This document shows, piece after piece, positions 7,128 to 12,912 of a stretch of 15,909 nucleotides of DNA; position 1 is the stretch's first letter; each line of letters starts with the position of its first letter. The DNA is from an uncultured Flavobacterium sp. (GTDB lineage: Bacteria > Bacteroidota > Bacteroidia > Flavobacteriales > Flavobacteriaceae): contig NZ_CAMLIX010000115.1 of assembly GCF_946479975.1 (NCBI RefSeq), positions 1-15,909 of the forward strand, in the 5' to 3' direction. The notes beneath the pieces were generated by a model that was not told the origin of the DNA, made no database searches, and saw only the letters and a list, made by a program, of their open reading frames with translations. A program made the position numbers and the translations under genes.

Positions 7128-7137
7128 ACAAACATAT

Positions 7138-7761
7138 ATGAGTCTAGTAAAACTATCTATAAAAGGAATTTCATACAGCCAAACTCAAAATGGCGCTTAT
7201 GCCTTAATTTTAAATGAAGTTGACGGTGAAAGAAAATTACCTATTGTTATTGGCGCTTTTGAAGCCCAGTCAATAGCTATTGCCTTAGAAAAAGAAATAA
7301 AACCTCCTCGCCCTTTAACTCACGATTTATTTAAAAACTTTGCAGAAAGATTTGATATCGTGGTAAAACAAGTGATTATTCACAAACTTGTTGATGGCGT
7401 TTTTTACTCTAGCTTAATCTGCGAAAGAGATAAAATTGAAGAGATTATCGATGCAAGAACTTCTGATGCAATTGCATTAGCATTACGTTTTAACGCACCG
7501 ATTTTTACTTATAAAAATATCTTGGACAAAGCTGGTATTTATTTAAAATCGAATACTGCAGATACAGATCAAGGTTCTCAAGAAATTGACGATGTACTTT
7601 CTAATCCAGAAACTTTTGGACAAGAAGAAGAGACTAATCAATCTGGAGAGGTTTATGCAAAACATTCTTTACAGGAACTAAACGAGCTTTTAGACCAAGC
7701 TGTTTCTCAGGAAGATTACGAAAAAGCAGCTAAAATTAGAGACGAAATCTCTAGAAGATAA
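7138..7761 (+). CDS. Bifunctional nuclease (DUF151) family protein with C-terminal UVR motif
   Basis: A 207-residue protein from the ATG at 7138. An upstream in-frame GTG at 7117 would add MPFLQTY, but it lies in a hairpin and T run, and MSLVKLSIKGISYSQTQNGAYALIL is the natural family start. Residues about 1-137 are the BFN/DUF151 domain, with LPIVIGAFEAQSIAIALE (34-51), RPLTHDLFKN (58-67) and ARTSDAIALALRFNAPIF (106-123). Plant and bacterial relatives have been reported to have RNase/DNase activity, but the bacterial role is poorly defined. Residues about 173-207 form a UVR motif (LQELNELLDQAVSQEDYEKAAKIRDEI), a two-helix unit first known from UvrB and UvrC that mediates protein contacts. 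The BFN-UVR fusion is common in Bacteroidota as I recall. thyA follows after 75 bases with no terminator, so the two are likely cotranscribed. Confidence 0.87.
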   Translation: MSLVKLSIKGISYSQTQNGAYALILNEVDGERKLPIVIGAFEAQSIAIALEKEIKPPRPLTHDLFKNFAERFDIVVKQVIIHKLVDGVFYSSLICERDKIEEIIDARTSDAIALALRFNAPIFTYKNILDKAGIYLKSNTADTDQGSQEIDDVLSNPETFGQEEETNQSGEVYAKHSLQELNELLDQAVSQEDYEKAAKIRDEISRR

Positions 7762-7831
7762 TTCAATGATTAATCGTTGAACCGTTTATTCGTTAAATCG
7801 ATTAAACAATTAAACTAATAGACGAATAAAC
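7762..7831 (+). repeat. Nested inverted repeats between the bifunctional nuclease gene and thyA
   Basis: Almost the whole 75-bp gap is symmetrical. TTCAATGATTAATCGTTGAA (7762-7781) is a 20-bp palindrome with one mismatched pair and starts right after the stop codon. GTTTATTCGT (7784-7793) and ACGAATAAAC (7822-7831) are perfect 10-bp arms around 28 bases that include the palindrome AATCGATT. There is no T tract after it, so it is not a normal terminator. It may be a short intergenic repeat family or an RNA-processing structure. Confidence 0.55.
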
Positions 7832-7836
7832 ATAAA

Positions 7837-8688
7837 ATGAAACAATACTTAGATTTAGTAAAACACGTTTTAGAAAACGGCAATCAAAAAGGAGACCGTA
7901 CCGGAACTGGAACTAAAAGCGTTTTCGGTTATCAGATGCGTTTTGATTTAAGTGAAGGTTTCCCAATGGTTACGACCAAAAAACTGCATTTAAAGTCCAT
8001 TATTTATGAATTACTTTGGTTTTTAAAGGGAGATACCAATATTAAATATCTTCAAGAAAACGGAGTAAAGATTTGGGACGAATGGGCCGATTCTAATGGC
8101 GATTTAGGTCCCGTTTACGGACATCAGTGGCGTAACTGGAATAGTGAAGAAATTGACCAGATTACAGAATTAATTTCTGAATTAAAAAAGAATCCTAACA
8201 GCCGTAGAATGCTGGTTTCTGCCTGGAATCCTTCTGTTTTGCCAGATACAACAAAATCTTTTGAAGAAAATGTGGCTAACAATAAAGCTGCACTGCCTCC
8301 ATGTCATGCATTTTTTCAGTTTTATGTGGCAAGTCCAGATGCTGAAAAAGGAGAAACAAGAGGAAAACTTTCTTGTCAATTGTATCAGCGAAGTGCCGAT
8401 ATCTTTTTAGGAGTTCCCTTCAATATTGCTTCTTATGCACTGTTTACCATGATGATTGCTCAAGTTTGCGATCTTGAAGTTGGTGAATTTATCCACACTT
8501 TTGGCGATGCACATATTTATAACAATCACTTCGAGCAATTAGAATTACAATTGACTCGCGAACCAAAACCATTACCAAAAATGATTTTAAATCCTGAGAT
8601 TAAAAACATTTTTGATTTTGATTTCAATGACTTTACACTCGTAGATTACGATCCGCATCCTGCAATAAAAGGTAGTGTTGCTGTATAA
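7837..8688 (+). CDS. thyA: Thymidylate synthase (ThyA)
   Basis: A 283-residue ThyA that methylates dUMP to dTMP using methylenetetrahydrofolate, releasing dihydrofolate. Key motifs are visible: GDRTGTGT (19-26, phosphate-binding Arg21), GVKIWDEWA (76-84), GPVYGHQWR (91-99), the Arg123-Arg124 pair in [12 protein letters not shown], the active-site Cys156 in [33 protein letters not shown] and HIYNNHFEQ. It is about 19 residues longer than the 264-residue E. coli enzyme. The extra length lies mainly before the catalytic cysteine (about 136-150) and after FQFYV (about 165-175). Dihydrofolate reductase, which recycles the by-product, lies about 0.9 kb downstream on the same strand. It is likely cotranscribed with the upstream nuclease-family gene and ends at a bidirectional terminator. 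Confidence 0.97.
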   Translation: MKQYLDLVKHVLENGNQKGDRTGTGTKSVFGYQMRFDLSEGFPMVTTKKLHLKSIIYELLWFLKGDTNIKYLQENGVKIWDEWADSNGDLGPVYGHQWRNWNSEEIDQITELISELKKNPNSRRMLVSAWNPSVLPDTTKSFEENVANNKAALPPCHAFFQFYVASPDAEKGETRGKLSCQLYQRSADIFLGVPFNIASYALFTMMIAQVCDLEVGEFIHTFGDAHIYNNHFEQLELQLTREPKPLPKMILNPEIKNIFDFDFNDFTLVDYDPHPAIKGSVAV

Positions 8689-8692
8689 TAAT

Positions 8693-8728
8693 AAAAAAAT
8701 CCGCTTAAAAATTTAAGCGGATTTTTTT
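8693..8728. terminator. Bidirectional terminator between thyA and the CBM48-like gene
   Basis: A run of A (8693-8699), then TCCGCTTAAA and TTTAAGCGGA arms separated by two central A residues, then a run of T (8722-8728). The A and T runs on either side make it usable from both directions. It lies 4 bases after the thyA stop. The stop codon of the opposing gene (8727-8729) overlaps its edge. Confidence 0.9.
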
Positions 8729-9023
8729 ATACAACTAAAACACTATTCTCACTTCCGGCATAATCATTCCATTTGTAGAAATCTGCCTCAGGATCATTCA
8801 CATAAATGCCGTCGATTACGTATTTAAACTCGTAAATCGCATCTTTAACCAAATCATAAGTTGCTTTAAAAGTTCCGTTTTTCAACTTACTTAAAGTTCC
8901 CTCTGACGCATTCCAATTGTTGAAATCGCCAACAACTGCTGCCGAATCAGCCTCTTTAGCATCAATAGAAAATGTAACTTTAACAACAGGCTTAGTTTTG
9001 ATAAATTGTTTCTTCAAAGACAT
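8727..9023 (-). CDS. Small isoamylase early-set / glycogen-binding (CBM48, AMPK-type) domain protein
   Basis: A 98-residue protein that is almost entirely one domain. After a basic N-terminus (MSLKKQFIKTKPVVKVTFSI), it shows the CBM48/AMPK-beta pattern: VGDFNNWN (31-38), then LSKLKNGTFKATYDL (45-59), YEFKYVIDGIYVNDP (64-78) and a final SVLVV strand. In AMPK beta subunits and branching enzymes such domains bind glycogen or starch-like glucans, using aromatic residues such as Trp37 here. There is no enzyme domain and no signal peptide, so it is a free-standing cytoplasmic module, probably a glucan-binding or adaptor protein. The binding partner is unknown. It runs leftward and converges with thyA at a shared terminator. 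No perfect promoter box was found upstream. Confidence 0.82.
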   Translation of the reverse strand: MSLKKQFIKTKPVVKVTFSIDAKEADSAAVVGDFNNWNASEGTLSKLKNGTFKATYDLVKDAIYEFKYVIDGIYVNDPEADFYKWNDYAGSENSVLVV

Positions 9024-9214
9024 AACTATTTAGTTTTTAGTTTTATACATCTAAAATTAAATAAATTAGACCAAACCCTCCCTACAACGCTAACCGATTT
9101 ATCATAATACCAAAAACAGTATGTCATTTTAGCTGTATCTGCAATTTATAGGGCTTAAAATTTTGCATTTCAAATTCTTAGATCATTTTAAATCAAATAT
9201 TCCATGTTCAAAAT

Positions 9215-9244
9215 ATTGACTTTCAAAAATAAATTTTAACTTTA
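9215..9244 (+). promoter_or_regulatory. Probable promoter of the 2TM-protein/folA pair
   Basis: TTG (9215-9217), 19 bases, then TAACTTTA (9237-9244). This fits TTG-N19-TAnnTTTG with one mismatch at the last base. The start would be near 9250, leaving a leader of about 13 bases before the ATG at 9263. The rest of the 239-bp gap (9024-9262) shows no gene or clear repeat. Confidence 0.5.
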
Positions 9245-9262
9245 TGATCTCATTTTATCTTT

Positions 9263-9607
9263 ATGGAAAAAGAAGTTCACGAACAATACGAATACGCTAG
9301 GCGTAGATTAAGACAGAAGAAAATTCTATATTTTCATTTTGTACTTTTCCTTCTAGGAAGTTTATTTTTATTTATTGCCAACAGATTTTTTGGTTTTGGA
9401 GAAGGCACAAGTCAAAACTGGTGTATCTGGGGCATTACAATTTGGCTTTTTCTTTTTATTCTTCACTTTATAAAAGTATATATTACGGACCGTTTTATGA
9501 ATAAAAAATGGGAAAGAGAACAAGTTGACAGACTAGTTGCTTTACAGCAGAAAAGAATCAGCCAGCTAGAATCTTCTATCAATGAAGAGAATGGAAATAA
9601 AATTTAG
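9263..9607 (+). CDS. 2TM domain-containing small membrane protein
   Basis: A 114-residue protein matching the 2TM domain family. A charged N-terminal helix (MEKEVHEQYEYARRRLRQKK) precedes membrane segment 1 (about 21-41). A short loop with GFGEGTSQNW follows, then membrane segment 2 (about 53-73) and a charged, probably coiled C-terminal helix (about 78-108, KKWEREQVDRLVALQQKRISQLES). It should sit in the inner membrane with both ends on the same side. The domain is found in many Bacteroidota proteins and is sometimes fused to LytTR-type or histidine kinase regulators. Alone it has no known function. The dihydrofolate reductase gene starts 12 bases after its stop, so the two are probably one transcript. 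Confidence 0.85.
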   Translation: MEKEVHEQYEYARRRLRQKKILYFHFVLFLLGSLFLFIANRFFGFGEGTSQNWCIWGITIWLFLFILHFIKVYITDRFMNKKWEREQVDRLVALQQKRISQLESSINEENGNKI

Positions 9608-9619
9608 TTTAAGCATACC

Positions 9620-10102
9620 ATGATTATAATGATAGCGGCTGCAGCCGAAAATAATGCGCTTGGAAAAAACAACGAATTGGTGTGGCATCTTCCAAATGAT
9701 TTTAAAAGATTTAAAGCACTGACTACAGATCATCATATTATTATGGGAAGAAAAACTTTTGAAAGTTTTCCAAAACCATTACCAAATCGTGTACATGTTA
9801 TAATTACACGTCAGCAAAATTATCAGCCAGAAGGATGTATTGTTGTGGATAGTATAGAAAAAGCAATTGCTGCGTGTCCAGAAGATGACGACAGCTACAT
9901 TATAGGCGGTGGTGAAATTTACAATTTAGCCCTGCCATTTACAGATATAATAGAATTAACAAAAGTTCATCATACTTTTGAAGCAGATACTTTTTTTCCG
10001 AAGATTGATAAAAATGAATGGCTTTTAGTAGAATCTGAAGAGAATTCTAAAGATGAAAAACATCTTTATGATTATACTTATGAAACTTACATTAGAAAAT
10101 AA
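9620..10102 (+). CDS. folA: Dihydrofolate reductase
   Basis: A 160-residue DHFR that reduces dihydrofolate to tetrahydrofolate with NADPH. Motifs: IAAAAENNALGKNNELVWHLPNDFKRFKALT (5-35), in which Asp27 aligns with the catalytic Asp27 of E. coli; IIMGRKTFESF (40-50, cofactor site); RVHVIITR; YIIGGGEIY (glycine-rich cofactor loop); and a C-terminal YTYETYIRK strand. The start is ATG at 9620; the Met at codon 4 is less likely because the first strand would be cut. The context links it to thyA upstream, whose reaction makes dihydrofolate. The two genes are separated by a leftward CBM48-like gene and the 2TM gene. A terminator follows 4 bases after the stop. Confidence 0.96.
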   Translation: MIIMIAAAAENNALGKNNELVWHLPNDFKRFKALTTDHHIIMGRKTFESFPKPLPNRVHVIITRQQNYQPEGCIVVDSIEKAIAACPEDDDSYIIGGGEIYNLALPFTDIIELTKVHHTFEADTFFPKIDKNEWLLVESEENSKDEKHLYDYTYETYIRK

Positions 10103-10106
10103 AATA

Positions 10107-10137
10107 AAAAACATCCTCTTTATGGGAGGATGTTTTT
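10107..10137 (+). terminator. Rho-independent terminator of folA
   Basis: Perfect 12-bp arms AAAAACATCCTC (10107-10118) and GAGGATGTTTTT (10126-10137) around a 7-base loop, ending in five T. The A run on the left side means it could also stop leftward transcripts from the following gap. Confidence 0.88.
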
Positions 10138-10193
10138 AAAATAATTGGGTTTTCGATTTGACTCGCTCAAGAAATCATTTTGTTTAAAAAATC

Positions 10194-10297
10194 ACAAATA
10201 TTAAAAACATTTGTAATAACTGAATAACATTTAATGTTATCTGAGACATAAGTCTCAAAACGCCTTTAATAACAAATACCACTAAGATATTAAAGGC
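10194..10297. repeat. Cluster of four consecutive inverted repeats, possible structured RNA
   Basis: Four hairpins occur in a row: ACAAAT/ATTTGT (10194-10199 with 10209-10214); ATAACATT/AATGTTAT with a 1-base centre (10224-10240); TGAGAC/GTCTCA with an ATAA tetraloop (10242-10257); and GCCTTTAATA/TATTAAAGGC, perfect 10-bp arms with a 16-base loop (10262-10297). A leftward -7-like box lies just outside at 10320-10327, and the folA terminator could end a leftward RNA of about 200 bases. This is only a candidate; some short repeats are expected by chance in AT-rich DNA. Confidence 0.4.
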
Positions 10298-10659
10298 AGA
10301 AAATTAAAATTTCCAAAAACAAATTTAATCCTAAGAACGTATTTTGCACTATTTATTAGTATTTCCCCCCAAGAACAATACTTTCAAAACTTTTTCAAGA
10401 ACAAATGAAGTTACAAGCGCAAAAAAAGTAATCATCTGTTTAAGTCATCGCAATACTACCAATCATTAAAACTTTAATCATTTTTACTTTAGCAAAGTTG
10501 CTCATATTACAACTATTACACAATACCCGATTTTAGTGATATTGTCAAAATACCTAGATTCAGGGATGCTGAAACTTTCGACTAATTAATATCAAAACAA
10601 ATCATTCATAACATTTATTTTCAAATCAAAAAACTCAATTACAGTTGAACTAGATTGTT

Positions 10660-10667
10660 TATATTTG
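10660..10667 (+). promoter_or_regulatory. -7 box of ubiE-porT
   Basis: TATATTTG matches TAnnTTTG exactly and ends 14 bases before the ubiE ATG at 10682. The predicted start near 10673 would leave a leader of only about 9, mostly A, bases. I find no TTG at the right upstream spacing. Confidence 0.55.
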
Positions 10668-10681
10668 CGTAAATAAAAAAA

Positions 10682-11413
10682 ATGTCTGAAAAAATCACTC
10701 CGTATAAAGACTCTTCACTAGGTAAAAAAGAGCAGGTAGCCCAAATGTTTGACACCATTTCTGGGAATTACGATAATTTAAATCGTGTCATTTCATTTGG
10801 TATTGATGTTAAATGGCGTAAAAAAGTATTAAAAATAGTATCAGACAAAAAACCAAAGGTTATTCTTGACATCGCGACAGGAACTGGTGATCTTGCCATT
10901 TTATTAGCACAAACAAATGCTGAAAAAATTATTGGTTTGGATATTTCTGCAGGAATGCTTGAAGTGGGAAAAAAGAAAGTTGAAGAAAAAAAACTTTCTA
11001 ACACTATTGATATGATTATAGGCGATTCTGAAAACATGCCTTTTGAAGATAATTATTTTGACGCGATTACGGTAGGTTTTGGAGTTAGAAATTTTGAAAA
11101 TCTTGAAAAAGGTTTTGGAGAAATTCTTAGAGTTCTAAAACCAAATGGTGTTTTTGTGATCTTAGAAACTTCGGTTCCAGATAAATTTCCTTATAAACAA
11201 GGATATAATTTTTACAGTAAAAATATACTTCCATTAATAGGAAAATTATTTTCTAAGGACAATGATGCTTATGGATATTTATCTGAATCTGCTGCTGCAT
11301 TTCCGTATGGAGAAGCGTTGAACAATATTTTGAGAAAAACTGGGTTTATAGATGTTGCGGCAATGCCTCAAACTTTTGGTGTCGCAACAATTTATTCTGC
11401 ATCTAAAAAATAG
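10682..11413 (+). CDS. ubiE: Demethylmenaquinone methyltransferase (UbiE/MenG)
   Basis: A 243-residue class I SAM-dependent methyltransferase. UbiE signatures: [24 protein letters not shown] (19-42); the SAM-binding glycine loop [12 protein letters not shown] (61-72); acidic GLDIS (85-89) after the second strand; [14 protein letters not shown] (114-127); and [26 protein letters not shown] (131-156), the second family signature. It performs the last step of menaquinone synthesis, methylating demethylmenaquinone at the membrane surface. Bacteroidota use menaquinone, so menG is an equally good name. porT starts one base after its stop (TAG T ATG), indicating translational coupling or at least one transcript. 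Confidence 0.95.
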   Translation: MSEKITPYKDSSLGKKEQVAQMFDTISGNYDNLNRVISFGIDVKWRKKVLKIVSDKKPKVILDIATGTGDLAILLAQTNAEKIIGLDISAGMLEVGKKKVEEKKLSNTIDMIIGDSENMPFEDNYFDAITVGFGVRNFENLEKGFGEILRVLKPNGVFVILETSVPDKFPYKQGYNFYSKNILPLIGKLFSKDNDAYGYLSESAAAFPYGEALNNILRKTGFIDVAAMPQTFGVATIYSASKK

Positions 11414-11414
11414 T

Positions 11415-12137
11415 ATGAAAAAAGCTGTAATCTTACTTTTATTAGTCTTAACGACAAAAGGGCATTCGCAATTTGCTAAAAATATGTTTAGCAAAGACCC
11501 TATTATTAACCTTGAAAACTGGCAGAAGCAGCGTGTCTACTTTGGTTATTATTTAGGTTTTAATAGTTTTGACTTTAAGTTTGATTACAAAACTCCTGTG
11601 CAAAACGATATTCAGGTAAAAAAAACTACAGGTTTTAATGTTGGTGTTGTAGCCGATTTGAGATTACATGAATATATTAATCTTCGTTTTGAGCCGGGAT
11701 TGTATTACACCAAACGTGATTTATTTTTTTCTGGAGTAGGAAGTTTACAGAGCGAATATTTAAGAGAAGTAAATAGTACTTATATTCATTTTCCTTTATT
11801 ATTAAAGTTCTCTGCTTTACGCACAGGAAACGTTCGCCCTTATTTAGTTGGCGGTATGTCTACTACTTTAAATTTATCTAGCAATTCTAAATCTCAAGAC
11901 GATAACTACCAGCAGAAATTTAGAGTAAAACAATGGACCGCCGCTTATGAAGTAGGTTTTGGAGTTGATATATTTACTGAGTACTTTATATTTTCTCCTT
12001 CAATACGAGGCATGTTTGGCATAACAAATGAAATAATTCCAGATAATGTTACGCCAACTCAACCAGTTAGTGCTTATACTGATAACATTGATTCGATGAG
12101 ATCTAGAGCAGTTTTAATAAATTTCACTTTTCATTAA
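11415..12137 (+). CDS. porT: PorT family protein, type IX secretion system outer-membrane component
   Basis: A 240-residue protein from the ATG at 11415, one base after the ubiE stop. An earlier in-frame ATG at 11352 lies inside ubiE and would bury the signal peptide. Residues 1-18 form the signal (MKKAVILLLLVLTTKGHS before Gln19). The mature part begins FAKNMFSKDPIINLENWQKQRVYFGYYLGFN, then shows about eight amphipathic strands typical of a small outer-membrane beta barrel (RFEPGLYYTKRDLFF, IHFPLLLKFSA, RPYLVGGMST, WTAAYEVGFGVDIF), ending LINFTFH. PorT (SprT in Flavobacterium) is required for type IX protein secretion and gliding. I recall the ubiE-porT arrangement from other Bacteroidota, and it helps separate this from generic beta-barrel proteins of similar size. 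It converges with the next gene after only 9 bases, with no visible terminator between them. Confidence 0.88.
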   Translation: MKKAVILLLLVLTTKGHSQFAKNMFSKDPIINLENWQKQRVYFGYYLGFNSFDFKFDYKTPVQNDIQVKKTTGFNVGVVADLRLHEYINLRFEPGLYYTKRDLFFSGVGSLQSEYLREVNSTYIHFPLLLKFSALRTGNVRPYLVGGMSTTLNLSSNSKSQDDNYQQKFRVKQWTAAYEVGFGVDIFTEYFIFSPSIRGMFGITNEIIPDNVTPTQPVSAYTDNIDSMRSRAVLINFTFH

Positions 12138-12146
12138 AACAAAATC

Positions 12147-12875
12147 TTAACTATTTCGTTTAAATTCACTAAGGATAATTGCTGTTGCAGTAGCTACATT
12201 TAAACTTTCGGTTTTTTGAAGCTCTCCAAATCTAGGAATTGACAGACGAGAGGTTACTATTTTTTCAATTTCTGCCGAAATTCCATTGGCTTCATTACCC
12301 ATAATAATGATTCCGTTTTGAGGCAGATTGGATTTATAAATATCTTCTCCGTCCATAAACGTTCCAAAAACTGGCAGTTTAGTTTGAGCAAGAAAAGTTT
12401 TTAAGTCAATATAATTTACATTCACTCTAGTAATCGAGCCCATTGTCGCCTGAACCACTTTTGGGTTGTAAATATCTACCGTTTCTTTAGAACAAATTAC
12501 TTGTTTGATACCAAACCAATCACAAAGACGCAAAATGGTTCCTAGATTTCCAGGATCTCTAATATCGTCTAAAGCCAGAATTAAACCTGAATCGACGATT
12601 GTCTTTTCGGCTGGCATTTTAAAAACTGCCAAACAAGAATTTGGAGTTGATAAAGCACTTATTTTTTTTAGTTCTTGTTCATTAATAAGAGTTCGTTTTG
12701 AAACTTGAACAGTTTCAAAATCATTTAATGTCGTGAATAAATGTTCTAATTCAAAATTGGATTGCAGCAATTCTTGAATTACTTTTACTCCTTCAGCAAA
12801 AAATAATTGATTTGCAGAACGCTGCTTTTTTTGATGTAAACTTGAGATAAGTTTTATTTGGTTTTTACTAACCAT
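12147..12875 (-). CDS. TrmH/SpoU-family RNA 2'-O-methyltransferase
   Basis: A 242-residue protein starting at the ATG at 12875. A longer reading frame extends upstream to 13070, but those 65 residues run antisense to tamL and do not resemble the family. The N-terminal substrate-binding domain (SKNQIKLISSLHQKKQRSANQLFFAEGVKVIQELL, 3-37) is typical of SpoU proteins. The C-terminal SPOUT knot domain has all three motifs: DDIRDPGNLGTILRLCDWFG (about 103-122, with the Asn and Arg of NxGxxxR), IIIMGNEANGIS (about 189-200) and IPRFGELQKTESLNVATATAIILSEF. It transfers methyl from SAM to a ribose 2'-OH, probably of rRNA. The exact target is not evident from the sequence. Its promoter appears to lie within the first codons of tamL on the other strand. 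Confidence 0.9.
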   Translation of the reverse strand: MVSKNQIKLISSLHQKKQRSANQLFFAEGVKVIQELLQSNFELEHLFTTLNDFETVQVSKRTLINEQELKKISALSTPNSCLAVFKMPAEKTIVDSGLILALDDIRDPGNLGTILRLCDWFGIKQVICSKETVDIYNPKVVQATMGSITRVNVNYIDLKTFLAQTKLPVFGTFMDGEDIYKSNLPQNGIIIMGNEANGISAEIEKIVTSRLSIPRFGELQKTESLNVATATAIILSEFKRNS

Positions 12876-12884
12876 AAAATAATG

Positions 12885-12892
12885 TACTTTTG
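12885..12892 (+). promoter_or_regulatory. -7 box of tamL
   Basis: TACTTTTG matches TAnnTTTG exactly and lies 20 bases before the TTG start codon at 12913. Transcription should begin near 12898. The nearest TTTG upstream (12857-12860) is at a rather long 24-base spacing and lies inside the opposing methyltransferase gene. Confidence 0.55.
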
Positions 12893-12912
12893 AATTAAAT
12901 ATTAAAAAACAC

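Larger units (their letters stand above)
10138..10681. other. 544-bp gene-free region between folA and ubiE
   Basis: No credible reading frame and no recognised RNA gene. The left part holds a cluster of four inverted repeats (10194-10297). A leftward -7-like box, TAAATTTG read on the minus strand, lies at 10320-10327. Further right there is a run of six C at about 10366-10371, a small hairpin ACTTT/AAAGT near 10485-10500 and TTCAG/CTGAA arms near 10560-10575. The ubiE -7 box is at the far right. The size of the gap is unusual beside the tight spacing elsewhere in the window. Confidence 0.55.

Noticed and set aside
7117..7137. GTG start for the bifunctional nuclease gene
   Set aside because: The added MPFLQTY is encoded by a hairpin and T run, and the family begins at MSLVKL.
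11352..11414. Earlier in-frame ATG for porT
   Set aside because: It lies within ubiE and would place 21 residues ahead of a clear signal peptide. ATG 11415 directly follows the ubiE stop.
12138..12146. Terminator between convergent porT and the TrmH-family gene
   Set aside because: The gap is 9 bases and I find no stem with a T tract in or beside it.
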